Positions 24,855 to 37,609 of a DNA stretch of 64,000 bases are shown here, in pieces. Both the position numbers and the translations under genes were made by a program. Under the pieces are notes generated by a model that worked only from the letters and a program-made list of their open reading frames with translations, was not told the origin of the DNA and made no database searches. The stretch covers positions 604,723 through 668,722 of the forward strand of contig JAYKXP010000025.1 of NCBI GenBank assembly GCA_037176845.1, in the 5' to 3' direction. The stretch is from Paramarasmius palmivorus (Eukaryota; Basidiomycota; Agaricomycetes; Agaricales; Marasmiaceae). The first letter of the stretch is position 1; each line of letters begins with the position of its first letter.

Positions 24855-25255
24855 CTTTGTTGTCTTGCTGAACGAGTTTAGGGTCTATAAGAAGTAAGGG
24901 GAATGACTTGAGATGACTGAAATTTTCAAGGGAGCAATCGATCTCATACACACCAAATCATTTATCATCATTTCCTCGAGTCAATTTCTAGCACATTCTT
25001 TGACTCCATTTCTCCCGGGAACGACAAGATTCTCATTGGAAGCGTTGAAGCCACTGATTCGACCTTCCTGGGCACCGTTTTCCGGATGAGAATCCCAGAA
25101 AACAGTGGTTGAATGAAGTGGACGAGTAAAGGGAACTGTTGGGGTGACGCCAAATGTAGCGCTTTCCGGTCCGGCCACTGGCCGGAATACGCCGGACGCC
25201 GGGAGAAAAATCTTCCCCTCCACACTGACGCTGGCAGAACGTGTCGCTGGCACTC
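24855..25255. promoter_or_regulatory. Divergent promoter between ZPR1 and OPI3
   Basis: These 401 bp separate two head-to-head housekeeping genes and must hold both promoters. They include a self-complementary GC-rich spot at about 25169-25192 (TCCGGTCCGGCCACTGGCCGGAA). No clear TATA box is seen toward either gene. Confidence 0.5.
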
Positions 25256-26203
25256 ATGTCGTTGTCCATGGAAAACCTTGACTGGTCCTCTATCATCGAC
25301 ACATACAAGCCTTCCCTCTGGATTGCTCTTGGGGCCATAACGTTCAACCCTACGGCCTGGAATATCGTGGCTCGAAATGGTACGTGTCCTATTTCCGTGT
25401 CAGTGGGGTGGTAAAATCAGACGATGTCCGGTTGTCGTCCTATTGAGCAATCAAAATTCCAGAAGAAGCCTGATTTATTTCATTACAGAGTACAGGAACA
25501 AGACTATCACGCGTATGTTTGGCGGGAATGCGCGATATGGGTGTTATTTCCTCGCTGTGATGATTTTCTCGTTCGGACTCTTGAGGGATTCAATGTGCGT
25601 GTTTGTGTTCTCTTTTTCATTCTTTGCAGCTGAATTTCTCGCTAGATATCATAATGCTCTGTCAGAGCAACCCAAAATGGCTTTATTGCCTGAACCATAC
25701 GCGACTGTTGTCCCCGCAGTGCTCATCGGCCTTGGCCAGCTCTTTGTGATAACCTCTACTTGGGCACTGGGTATCACTGGTACATTTTTGGGAGACTATT
25801 TTGGCATTTTAATGGACCACAGGGTGGAAGGGTACGTCTTGCTCATTGAAAGTTTCGCTTCTTCTACTTATACACCATGTCAGATTCCCTTTCAACGTTC
25901 TCCGGGACCCCATGTATGTCGGAAGCACCATGACTTTTGTCGGAGGTGCCCTTTGGTACGTATCTCCTACCGTTAGAGCCGCTGTACTGACTTTCACCAG
26001 GTACGAACGTCCTGCCGGCCTCATCGTGGCTTTATACGTATACATCGTTTACATGATTGCTTTGCGATATGAAGGGTCAGTCTTTATTAAATTCAAATGA
26101 TGTTCTACGCCGCACTCACACCACTCTTTACAGGCCATTCACGGACATGATCTATTCGACACGCGCTAATGCTCAAAACTCTGCTTCTAAAAAGGAGCTA
26201 TGA
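25256..26203 (+). CDS. OPI3: Phosphatidyl-N-methylethanolamine N-methyltransferase
   Basis: Six exons (25256-25379, 25489-25594, 25646-25831, 25884-25955, 26001-26075, 26134-26203) give 210 residues, close to yeast Opi3 (about 206). Four hydrophobic segments are present. Conserved features are FNPTAWNIVARNEYRN, the SAM-binding GTFLGDYFGI, FPFNVLRDPMYVGST (phospholipid methyltransferase motif) and YERPAGL with the acidic pair before GPFTDMIYS. The enzyme carries out the last two methylations that turn phosphatidylethanolamine into phosphatidylcholine at the ER. The C-terminal SASKKEL ends in a KKxx-like basic context that may help ER retention. It is divergent from ZPR1 and closes the conserved block. 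Confidence 0.95.
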
Positions 26204-27293
26204 AATTCACGGTTGGCACATGATTTTAGACGCACGAGCCTATAGAGTACATATTCAACATATTTACTTGCAGTAATCACCATTATAGATCGCCGTCCTC
26301 GTCACACCCTCATCGAAGTTTGTTTGCGCGCGAAGCAGGAACTCGAACGTAAAACTATTAGGAGGTTGTGCTTGAATATTTGTTTCATAGCTGGGATTTA
26401 GGTTCGTATCGATTGTGGGTCATCATATGTATTCATATATCTCAGCAAGCTTTCATTGACATACTCGGAGATAGCAGCTGAGCTTATGCCACCTCCCTGG
26501 AATTGTGATAAACTTGGCATCATTGCGCTTTATTCCAAGGACTTGATAAGAGCTCGACTGAATTATCCCGGTCATATTCGTCGAGTGCAATCCTTTGTTC
26601 CCCTTGGTGAGTGCTTGCTACTGCCCGAGAACCCCACTCATCCTTGAAGACAGGAGGGTTGTCGCAACTTCGTCTATTCTTTGCTCTTCGCCTGAGTTGG
26701 CTCAGGTTCCATGGTGGATTCTTACTCTCGTCACAAACAGCCTATTCAGTGCTTTCAAGCTCGTTGATTTTTTGTAGCGGCCTGTCTCGGTGAAGGTTTG
26801 CTGGTGATGGCTCAACGGGTGTTTTTGTTCGTCGCGTATCAGCTCTTAATTCCATTTGATTTACGACTTCACTATCTACAAAGCCTCTCCAAAGCCTCAT
26901 CCTCTTCCCGTTCTATTCATTTATATTTCAGGGCCGCGGTTTGGGGATGTGTGGAGACGAATACCACATCTCCGTACCTCCCCGTACATGTCAAAAATTT
27001 GCGGATTTTCTGATCATCAGGACCGTCATGATGTCCGCCTACGACGCCGGTGTTAACTCGAAGAAAGGTCAGCGAGATTGCTCTGATGCAAAAGCTACTA
27101 GTAGGCCGCTACCCACACAGTATATGGGATTGGGGCCTTAGCACATGGTCCATTGTGAGGTTTGGGCGCACTTCGAAGCCTTACTATTCCAGGATTCAGA
27201 GCCTCGTCATGGCCTAAATAGCCTCGTTTCATGTCGGCCCCGCAGCTAGATTCCAAGACCTCCAAGTGTGAACCATTTGCCCAATCCTTCGTC
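26204..27293. other. Gene-poor stretch with protein-like minus-strand fragments
   Basis: On the minus strand, translation from about 27060 to 26270 gives several plausible coding pieces (NTGVVGGHHDGPDDQKIR near 27040; NPPVFKDEWGSRAVASTHQG near 26660; GGGISSAAISEYVNESLLR near 26490; FLLRAQTNFDEGVTRTAIYN ending in a stop near 26276). The pieces lie in different frames with possible introns between, but I could not connect them with confidence or name a family. It could be a small secreted-protein gene or its remains. Confidence 0.35.
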
Positions 27294-29169
27294 ATGGACA
27301 ACAGCACTTCAAGCAGCGGGGATCTCCCGAACATAGGTCCCTTCTATGGTCCAATATACATTGGAGGGATGCTCACGGTCGCGTTCACGTTCGTTTTCTT
27401 GCATTCGGACTGATATTTGAGGACTGATCGACTCTCTCTAGATCCGTGGTTTGGCTGCAGACGTATGTCGAGCACTTAATATTATACCGTTCACTGACTC
27501 GATACACGACAGGATCCACTACTTCTCTCGGTGCGTTATAGTTGATAGATTCGCGATGGACATGCCTGAAGAGAGCATGGTAGGTATCCTAGAGATCGTA
27601 TCGTCATCAAAGCAATGGTCAGTTGATTGCTCGTTTTGCAGCAGCTCTGCAATAGCTGACAAGCTCACAGGTGCTTCTTCTCGTGTAAGGTCAATGCTTT
27701 CAATCCGGCCAGACATTTTTCAAAGACTTTGCTTTCGGCAGTGCTCTCATCAATGTTCAGATGATCCTCGTCATAGTTCGTGGTAAGTTGACATTAGCGC
27801 GGTATCTGAGCCATCCAACTTATTCATGGTCCAGGTTACCAGGACTTCGTATCGAGATTTGGAGATCGGAGGCCTGCCTTTATAGCTGTACCGTGAGTGT
27901 TACTACTTTTCGCATATTCCCCACAGAGTTAGTGATATTTACACCAGGGAATATGTTGTGAGTTTCTAACGGAGCCCTTGCTACTACAAAAAGAAGTTCA
28001 TTCATGCACGGTGGCTTCCAGTACAGTTTACCTCTTTCGGTGCGCAGAAACCCATGTCAGGAGACTCGAGTACTCACCCTTGCTAGGCGTTGATAGCGGT
28101 TATTGTCCAAAGTTACCTCATTCGTCGCATTTGGCTCTGTGAGTTAACTCCTTCTGCTACAACTTTTAAGTTGATGAATCAATGGTAGTTTTTGGGAGGA
28201 ACCGTATCATTCCTATTGTCTTTGTGAGTAAGACCAGCCATCTCGTCAAAAAAGCGTGCTTATCCGTCATTTCGTCTGCCAGGCCCCCATCGTTCTCTAT
28301 GAGCTACGTAAGCATTCATGTTCTCGAGGGTTTGTCCTTGGCTGATACTTGCACTGAATAAGTTGCAAGCACTAGTGAGTCGTTCCACACGGTATACGAT
28401 TTTCGGCCCTATTAACGTATTCCTCGTCAGTTTATCCGGCTCGAGTGTACGTACCTGGTAATGATGCTGGTGTTTTTGCTACTGCTGACCCTTGAGTCTT
28501 GACAGTCTCCGCCTTCGGACGGAATTAGGTCGTGAAGTAGCTTTAATCGAGAGTTACAGTCTGGTCGAAGTGAAACTCATGCTGTCATACTACGCCATCT
28601 CACCTGTAGTAGACATGGCCATCGCAGGATGCATGTGCTTCTACCTTTCCAAGAAGTCGCAAGAAACACCGTTCACCGGGTACGTTTGGCCTAGTCCCTT
28701 GACAGGATTAGGATTGATTTCACTTATCAGAACGGCTGCACTACTACATCGTTTGGCAATCCTCTCTATTGCATCAGGCTTGTGGACCACCATATTCGCA
28801 TTTATGACCTTGATCTTCGCGACGGCATTACCTGTCACCAACTTCTATGCGTAAGCTCCCTTTCACGGTGTATCTACTATACGACTCAATGCTCACGCTG
28901 CACAGGCTTTCGAATTGCAAGTACAAGTCAAAATCACTCGATACGAATTCTCACACAGATCCCTAGTCCCTCTCGGTGCATTATATGTGAACAGTTGCAT
29001 GATGAACCTCAATTCTAGAAGATTCGATGATACAGGTAATACGAGCAGTCAGCGAGGGACGACTGGCAGCGTCAGCACGAGCAATCATCAAGTTTTCCAG
29101 TTGGCACCAATGAATCGTCAGGAGGTGGTAAGCATGTTACTCTTAATCATGGATCCTTTTCTCACCTAG
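27294..29169 (+). CDS. DUF6534-type multi-pass membrane protein (exon model incomplete)
   Basis: The start MDNSTSSSGDLPNIGPFYGP leads into a first hydrophobic segment. Small exons can be recognised after it: VVWLQT, IHYFSR and YPRDRIVIKAM (27573-27613, aligned with YGRDHWRLKTL of the gene at 40 kb). Toward the 3' end, VDMAIAGCMCFYLSKKSQ (28611-28680), a long helix with LAILSIASGLWTTIFAFM, and ALYVNSCMMNLNSRR (28978-29020) match the same positions of that paralogue. DUF6534 proteins are predicted seven-helix membrane proteins, very numerous in Agaricomycetes and of unknown function. I could not join all middle exons (about 27620-28600) in phase, so this copy may be damaged. It lies just upstream of NRPS1, in the same direction. 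Confidence 0.5.
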
Positions 29170-30346
29170 GTCTACTAGCATGTCTCGGTGGTTAGAGAGC
29201 AGGACAAGCGTGGCGATACATTCTCGAGGCTCCCAGATGCTGAACGTGAAGCCAGCTCGGGGGAAGGATCATTCATGAATCTGAAACATGGGGCGATATG
29301 AAGCTGTTACCTCCTGTAGATTTATTCGTATATTTATTATCGATTACTGAGCTTGTAAATGTTAACCTAGTGTCAAGCGTAGGATAGCATATATAAAGGT
29401 CAGGATTTGGCAGTTCACCTCTGTATTGGTGCTAGGTATTCGATGAATGCGATTGGTTTCGACACCAAACGAGGCAACCTCGTGCCTCGGGCTCGCTTCC
29501 TTCAACGGTCCCCAGTGGCCCGCATTCTACACGTACGCAACGGTATTCCTCCAGAGGCGTATTTTGCCCATTGTGTGCAAGATACACTCGCTGAGCTGGA
29601 ATGTTGTCGGGTATCTGAACTTGTAAATGGCGAACCATCTCGCGAACCAGTCAAGATGGAAAAAGCCAGTTCAGCCCAGTTGACCTATTGATGGAAGCGT
29701 AGCGTGTGGTGTAGTACTTCCGACTTTGAGATGATGGATCGGTAGAGAGCCGTTTCAGCCTAGTCTCAATCTCTTGCGATATCCAGAAAGGCCGAGAGCC
29801 TGAGAGCAGCATCTAAAACAATAACAGTTGAATACCTGGTAGATAAAAATCTATAGAAATCAATCAGCGAAGCTCACTTCCGCATGGACAAGTTGTGTTG
29901 ACTCTTGAAATTGTGATCATCGTTGTCAACGCAGATATCATGAATACCCTTTTTTATGCACCTTCCTGAAACCTGTATTAAGATTTGTTTTTTTTATTGA
30001 TGCGAATCTACGGTGAAGTTCATCAGAACCCCAGATGAATATGGAAGAAGAGCAGTAGAGGAGCTCACATCCGTCTTGAGCTCATCATGATGGAAGACTT
30101 GAGAAAGGAAAGTCGGATTTATTACATAATCCGACTGTTGCGTTCCAGAGCCTCCTACCTTCGAATTCGTTCGAATCTGAGATCGCCACCATGTTCCCTT
30201 CTGCCTCTTCGAGTTCCGGTTCATCTGTTGGTCATTTGCAGCGACATGGGCGCTGCTACTGTTTGGACCAAATTCTTATTCGACAAACACCGGAAAGTTG
30301 AAAAACTGGCAACCGCATCCATCCAATAGCAACATCCCCATTAACC
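29170..30346. other. Intergenic region upstream of NRPS1
   Basis: No coding sequence is supported; a 94-codon plus-strand frame at 29407-29691 has no recognisable features. A TATATAAA lies at about 29390. The last few hundred bases must hold the NRPS1 promoter, and a CGGTGA core occurs at about 30010. Confidence 0.45.
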
Positions 30347-33300
30347 ATGCAGAAATTTTCCGGTTTCCAACTATACCATTCGTTGCATGCCAATAACCCC
30401 AACGTTGAGCATGTATGCCAAATTACTCAATATCAGCAGGCCGTTCTTTCTTTGGATCATGTTTTCCCATCGAAATCCCGCTACGACCTATCGCTTCCCC
30501 CTGGTACCGATATCACCGAATTCAGAGAGGCATGGGACCGTGTCAAGGCCATTCTACCCATTCTCCGCACCGGTTTTGTCATGTCGGAGGAGCATGTTTT
30601 GGCTCTGACATATAAACATGACTCCGAAAAGCAGGCAAAGTGGGTCAGCTCCAATACGGACACTTACACGGAACCCTTTGCTACCAACCTCGATGTCTTT
30701 GACGGTGAAGTTCCCATCGCCGTACATACCTTTGGCACTTTCGGATCTGGCTACAACGTCCAGATGTACATACACCCAGCTCTCTGCGATGTCGCTGGTG
30801 CCAGATTCTTGATACAGCTGTTGCATAGCATGTATTTTGAGCAATCTGCGCCGGTCGTAGTCTCGAACTTTCAAGAATTAGCCATGGACATCGACCCGTC
30901 CGCTGCGATATGTAGGGTATCAGACATCGACTTCATATGGTCTCCGGCGAAATCCCATTCAGGCATAGGATCTGCATCAGCCATGACCATCTCGCGGGCT
31001 TCTTGTACGGAGTTTTGTAAAGCAACTGCCAGTTTTCGCGGAGCATTGGCTGCGACGATGGCCCTACATTCTGGGATCCACACTCATCTGTTCATCGAAA
31101 CGACCTCCAGGCGCCCATCTTTATCTCCAGCGCTGCAAACGGTCGTTGGCCCCTGTTTAGCTTCAACGTTTGTGAGGCTTAGTGTGGACGCTTCTCGCTC
31201 TCCGTCAGAAGTTCTGCCAAGCAGCGTCGAATCGTTTGTCTTATCAACCTCGGAGGAAATGCGTCCTTTCGCATCTTGCATTCATCTCAAGATATTGTCG
31301 GCCTTCGATCATATCAACAATGCTAATATTCCTGGGTGGAGAATCGAGGTACGCGACTTGCTTAACATGGTGCGACCGCAGGCTAATTGTCTATTCTGGA
31401 ATAGGATGCCAGGTTCGGGACGCTGAGCCCTTTCAGTGTTGATGTGTCTCCTTCGCAGGAGGGACTCACAAATATTCAGATCACATATGATCACGCGTGT
31501 CTCCGGGATTCGATTGATGTGGATGCATTTGCCAACCATTTCGCCTCTGCCATTGACATACTTTCCTCCTGCCCAGCATCATCGCTATCCGATAGTTTCC
31601 GCACAATCAGTGATATTCGCCATGATCGAATCATCCCGCTAGGTATCAACCAAACCAGCAGGGAGCTCGGACAGACTGATCCGTACAATCTATTGGCCCA
31701 TGAACGTTTCGATATTCATGCGAAGAGTACACCTTCAGCCATCGCTCTTGATTACGAAGGCTCATCGTTTATGACTTATTCGGAACTCGCTGCGCATTCG
31801 GACGCTTTGGCTGCAGAGTTGAGTGCCAAAGGTGTAACGTCGGATGTGATGGTACCAATATTATTCGACGTCTCTTTCGACATGGTTGTGGCAATACTAG
31901 CTATCATGAAAGCAGGCGGGGCTTATGTCCCTTTGGTACCGGACCATCCCCAAGCACGATGGGAACGGATCCTTGACCTGACGACAGCAAGGCTCCTCGT
32001 CTGTGACACAGGCATTGCTCGTCAGACTGTCATTGGCGATATTCGGAAATCCTTCCCAGAGCTGACAGTCCTACCCTACTCACACGACACCTTCACCTCC
32101 TCATCCACCGCTTCCAACTTTATCCCAAATGCCAAGGAAAATAACCTGGCCTACGTTTTCTTCACCTCTGGCAGTACTGGAGTTCCCAAAGGCGTTGCAG
32201 TTGAGCATCGAAACTTACGTGCCTTCCTCAATACCGGGAAAGGAAATGCTATGACCATGCCGGGAATGCGAAAATTACTCTTCGCTTCATACGGATTCGA
32301 TATCTCTGTCGGTGACATTTTTTCTGCGTTGACTACAGGGGGAACACTTGGACTTGTCAAACGCGAGTCGTTGTTTTCAGACATTCCTCACTGGCTTGAT
32401 GTCATGAAGCCAACCCACATAGGAGTGACGCCTTCTATCGCACGGTATATACCGACGGAAGGGCTCCCTCACCTTCGATATGTTCTCCTTAATGGCGAGA
32501 CCCTGCCTGTTTACCTCGCTCTTCGTCTTAGCAGGACACGAGAGGTTCATAATATCATGGGACCTACTGAAGCAACAATCGATGCCACAGAGCTCATCAT
32601 TCCGACTAGCGATGAAAGTTCGTTCAGAGAACGCGTTCCAATTGGTTATCCCATCGGCGAGAACACGATTTACATTCTTCGTCCCGGCACCTTGGAACTT
32701 GCCGCACAGGGCGAGGTGGGCGAGATTTGTATCGGTGGTCCCCAAGTCGCACGTGGCTACATTGGAGATCCAGAATTGTCCAACTCAAAGTTTGTGCCTG
32801 ATCCTTTCCATGAAGACCCGGGTATGATGTTCCGTTCTGCTGACCTTGGTCGGTGGAATCACCTCGGGCAACTTGACCATTTAGGCAGGATGGATGGTCA
32901 AGTGAAGCTGCGAGGTCTTCGTATCGAAACAGGGGAGATTGAGTACGTGGTCCAAAAGTCGAACCCAGATCTGCATGTTGTGCATGCCGATGTCGTTCAA
33001 CATCGCGACGAGCAGGTGATGGTCGCAGTATTCATCTTGAAAGGTGATTTGGAAATCTTTACGAACGCTATGGCCATGAACTGACCAGACATTATTCTCA
33101 GGGATGACAGGTGCTGAGTGGGTTGTTCCCTCTTCAAATGAAGCAGTCTCCCGAGCAATCAAATTTGCGAGCTCAGCTTGTGATATGTACCTTCCTCGTT
33201 ATATGAAACCCGCGGTTTGGCTGTCCGTCACAGACTTCCCGACAACGACTTCTAGGAAGATCGATCGAAGTACCCTCCGTGCAAAGATCCAAAATCATCT

Positions 33301-35118
33301 ATCCACTATATCAACAACACCTAGAGAGTCTATACGCCATGCCACCACATCAATCGAGACATTGGTGGTTAGTATTGCGTCCGAGGTTCTCGCTATCCCT
33401 AGCGAGAATATTGATCTCAATGCTAGTCTCGTGGCCTTGGGAAGTAGCTCAATACAAGCAATGGGCCTCACCGCGAAGCTACGTGAGGGAGGACTCGACG
33501 CTACCATCTTAGGCCTCTTAGATGAACGCGTTACATTGGCAGATCTGGCAGCTCTACCGACCTCCAACACTGCTCAAGTCAATGGTGCACAAGAACACGT
33601 CATCTATGCTCCATTTGCTTTGGCCCCTTCAGGTTGGCAGAATGCGGCGCAGCGTCTCAATATCAATATCGAAGATGTCGAGGATGTGTACCCGGTAGAT
33701 GTGATCGCTCAAGATTGGGTACAGTTGGCTCTCAATCACGGAGGGCGTGGCCTGTTGACGCAATATAAGTATGATCTCAGCGGAGATCTTGACGCAGATC
33801 GCTTTGCGTGGAGCTGGGAGCAGCTAGTGTTGCGAGAACCATCACTTCGAACTGTTTTCATCAATGTGGACCTCGACTTTGAGCAAGCTAAGGTGAGCAT
33901 TGGGTTCTCATGATACAGTTGCAGACCTTTGATCATACGCGTTATTTGTAGAAAGTGGAGAACGGAATAACGTACGCCGAATCTGCTGGTCTGAACGCTG
34001 CCGTACTACGATCGAATGTTAGAGGCCGAGGCCCATTCTTCGATATGGTTATCGCCCAAGATGCTGGAGAAGCGAATGCGCTCATCAGCAAGATGTTTGG
34101 AGAACACGGCCTAGAGCTTGGTGTCGTACCCATTCGCAATCTCTTAGTCTACAATGAGCGCGATTTTACCTGGCTTTTTGCTTCTTCCCGTCACCACGCG
34201 CTACATGACTTCCGAAGTCTGACGATGCAGTCAGAAGAGTTGAGCGACCTCTACCACAAAGGGGAAGCAGCATTCCCTGCTATAGAAGGCAGACGTTCAA
34301 TAGAGAAGTCGTTTGGCGCTTTTATGCAAGTGGCACATGCATATGAACGCCGAGCAGCAGGACGTGTCTTCTGGAGAGAATACCTTGCCGATGTCGGTCT
34401 CCCGGTCTGGCCCCCGATATCACAAGTCCCTCTCACGTTCTACAAGGATTTCAACACATACGGGATCCACGTCTCGATGTGGAACGGGAATATGGCGTCG
34501 ATAGCCAAGAAACTGCACGTTACGAAGGGTGCTCTTGCTCGAACAGCATATGCAATTGCTTTGAGCGAAAAGGAGAGGCGCGAGAAGGTTGCAATGTACG
34601 AGATTGTCGATGGTCTCGGTGGAACTGGAATGAATCCCTGGGGTTTTGGTACACATTATCAATACACTAAGGTCAATACCTCTCCAGCTAGCGATGATAT
34701 GTCGGAACTCGACCGTTTCATTAAAGTAGCCCGCGACTGTCATCAAGGGTTTGTCGAAACACTGCCTCATCGAGCCTCGGGATGCGATATGGCAGCTGAA
34801 ATCGTCGGTGCAAGTTCCGAAAGGGGCCAGCACTTTGCATCTGCTCTTCTCAACATATTTGACCTCACGACATCCCAGACACCAGTGGAACCGACCAAAG
34901 AAGTACAGACGTTTTCTCTTCTGCAAAGGTTCGCCACTACAGAACAGGGTTCCTTCGTCGGCGTCAACTTCCCGCTCAATGTAGGGATTCGAATTTTGGA
35001 CCACGTCACAATCTTAGCTTGCCCTTACGACCTATCGATGATTAGCAAAGAAGAGATGGACACCTTTGTTCAGAGGCATGTTGGTGTGCTAGACAAGTTG
35101 AGCGAAGTTTTGGGATAA
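30347..35118 (+). CDS. NRPS1: C*-A-T-C nonribosomal peptide synthetase, intact
   Basis: Four exons (30347-31348, 31405-33043, 33102-33892, 33952-35118) join in phase into 1532 residues. Residues 1-430 form a condensation-like domain, but its HHxxxD motif reads HPALCD (143-148), so the catalytic second histidine is proline and the domain is probably inactive. The adenylation domain follows: A3 FFTSGSTGVPKG (about 586), A5 NIMGPTEATID (about 717), A7 FRSADLGR (about 810) and A10 TSRKIDR with the lysine near 931. The carrier domain has LGSSSIQAM with the phosphopantetheine serine near 995. The last about 380 residues are a second condensation domain with an intact SRHHALHDF motif (about 1226). 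The enzyme should activate one amino acid and pass it to an acceptor through the last domain, forming an ester or amide. There is no thioesterase or reductase. A CT-type cyclising role is the alternative. Confidence 0.9.
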
Positions 35119-36404
35119 GTAAATGTTTCAATACGCTGTGCGTAGTTTGGATTTATCTCGTCCAGCTGCTCGTAACATTAATGTACAGATGTACATGTAT
35201 CAGATACCACCACAAGGACACCCAACACTGTGTGCAGTGACTCGCGACATGATAGGCGTGTACTATCGAGCAAGACGCGTAAAGTTGTTTCAATTGAACC
35301 ATGTATTGGAAGGCTTTGCAATATTTGACCCGTGGATAATTGAGAAATTACAATACCAGCACTCAGCTTGAGGTGGGTGGTCTCGGCCGTCTACAATGCA
35401 TGTTAGTCCATTCGAACTTGAGATCTTGAGAATTGACAAGGTATTGAAGGCTTTGGAATTGACGCGTCCCGTCCCGGCCCGACAGTGGTGGGCATTCTGA
35501 AGATACTTATGTAATCTTCAACTCTTGACTCCGACTCTATACATGGCTTCAATTGGTTTCAGGACTGCTCCAGACTCCGGAATACAACTTGTATGCCAGG
35601 TGAGCAAAATCATTCGTGCATCTCACGAAATAAGTGATTGTCGTCTAGGCACAGTTTTAGAACCTGGATACCTGAATCACGGTATAGCTGGCTCTCGATC
35701 ACTGTGGAGGGCATGGTGATACAACTACCGTAAAATGTCAGTGGTGACCTCGACTCCAAGCGTTTCGCGTGGGGCTAGAAGCTAGAAGAGTCATCACTTC
35801 GGATTCGGACGGTATCCATCAACATCATACCTCAAGTGCCCAAGCTCGCAGGTTGTGCACGTTTGCGCGATCTGATAAATGCGAAACTATCATGCAAATG
35901 GTCATACTGGTAGGGTCGGATTCCTGGTGGGGCTTGCCCTTGCGCAGTGCACATAGATTATTATCTTGCTTCTCCCGTGAGTTTTAGCATTCTTATCGCG
36001 ACAACTGATCAGGCTGTCTCAATAGACCAATCATGAACCAATAATATACACCTGGTCACGACCCACAACTCGGCTCCGTCGGTGATTTCCAGATGATCCA
36101 TCTTGTACCAATCGACGGTATTGATCATGGGAAAGGCTCATCAAAGAACTCGTTCGTTCACTTGGTGGCGCAGTATACTGTTTTACAGTACTGATCACTG
36201 ATGACCAATCGCTGCGACAACCTCCAGGTCCCAGCTAGAGAACACAGACATCAATTTGGCACGATTTATTCTCTACAATTGGAATTCTTTATCATCCTCT
36301 CGCTTAATGCAGTCATGTAAGTGATGGAAGACTGAATTTTTATGGCTCTTCTGGGGAGGTATAAAGTCTAAGTCCCCTTCGTGCGCTCCGACTCGTTAAC
36401 CAGC
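35119..36404. promoter_or_regulatory. Intergenic, promoter of the sesquiterpene synthase at its 3' end
   Basis: About 1.3 kb with no supported gene. A TATAAA box at about 36360 lies 45 bp before the synthase ATG. A CGGTGAT core occurs at about 36080. Confidence 0.5.
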
Positions 36405-37609
36405 ATGGAAGAGCAAATTTCCTTCGTCATATGCGAATTTCTTGCTCGCTTGGACTATTCCAAGCCGACCGTAGCAATTGACGCCACCCAACGTTCTAGG
36501 CTCAAAGATGCGCTGCGAGGCGATATACGTTATTTTCGGGACCACCCTCGCCTCACTGAATGGTTCGATGAGGTCTCGACGGTAGCCGTCAACCTGGCTC
36601 AGGCAAGTTCGAATGCAACTTTCACGATTCGCATATGCCTGACTCTGTACCTTAGCTGCCTTATGGAGTACACGATTACGAAGTCCAATTGTACATTGCG
36701 CGTTACTCGATGTGTGTATGTCCGACATTTGTAGACGCTCCTAACCTTTTCGTTCTTCAGGTTTTCGATGTATTTTGACGATTTTATGACAGTCGAACAA
36801 CCAGAGTCCCTAGCGGCGTTTCAGAGGAAGCTAATCACGAATGAATGTGATTCGGATATTATGAACGCATATCGACGTATCCTGGCCGATACCTATCGTC
36901 TCTGGGACGATATTCCAGCTAACTCAATGGTGAATTCTGTAATGGAATTCCTTACAGGCTGTGCGATGGAGGGTAACGAAGGAATTAAATCCATGAAAAT
37001 TCGAAAGTCGGCAGCTTCCTGGCCCAGCTTCCTGCGTGCAAAAACGGGCATTTCGCCAACATTCGGATTCATGATATTTCCAAGGTGCTCGCCCTTGCCA
37101 TCGTATATTCAAGTCATGGGTGACGTCAACTCGTTCCTTGAATTGACAAACGATGTTTTATCGTGAGTCGTGCTTCGTGTTTTTTTTGGAAACGCCTTGA
37201 AGCTGACATTGTAAACGATAGATTCTACAAGGAGTACCTTGCCGGAGAAACACAGAACTACATCTCCAATCGCGCATTTACTACGGGTCAAACCTTGATG
37301 CAGACCCTACGAGACGTCGCAGGATTTGTCACGGACGCTTACGACCGTGTCTGTGAAACGTTGGAGGGAAGAGAACTCACGATATGGAAGGCTTTCGTTG
37401 CCGGTTATCTGTAAGTATAACATAATCTACTAGCACACAGCCGATCACTTACATGTCAGAATAGAACATTCCATGTCACCTCTAAGAGATATCGCCTCAA
37501 TGAGATCTTGCCACTAACGCTTCACGAAGTAAACGTCTTTGGTCAGAAGCAAGATATTGATCTTGGAACACGCGATAATGTTCACTGTAGCGAGCAAATC
37601 TATACCTAG
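36405..37609 (+). CDS. TRI5-type (trichodiene-synthase-like) sesquiterpene synthase
   Basis: Five exons (36405-36602, 36656-36711, 36761-37162, 37222-37410, 37465-37609) join into 329 residues, within the usual range for fungal TRI5-like synthases (about 320-380). The first metal-binding motif is unusual: MYFDDFMT (D91, D92), so the aspartate-rich motif ends in Thr instead of Asp. The second, NSE, motif is perfect: NDVLSFYKE (N215, S219, E223), and the C-terminal RY pair is at 290-291 (SKRYRLNE). The enzyme should cyclise farnesyl diphosphate to a sesquiterpene with Mg2+ in the cytosol. The product is not predictable; trichodiene is only the family's best-known product. The first intron starts with GC (AG|GCAAGT). 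Lying between NRPS1 and the TRI4-like P450, it is the likely scaffold maker of the cluster. Confidence 0.92.
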
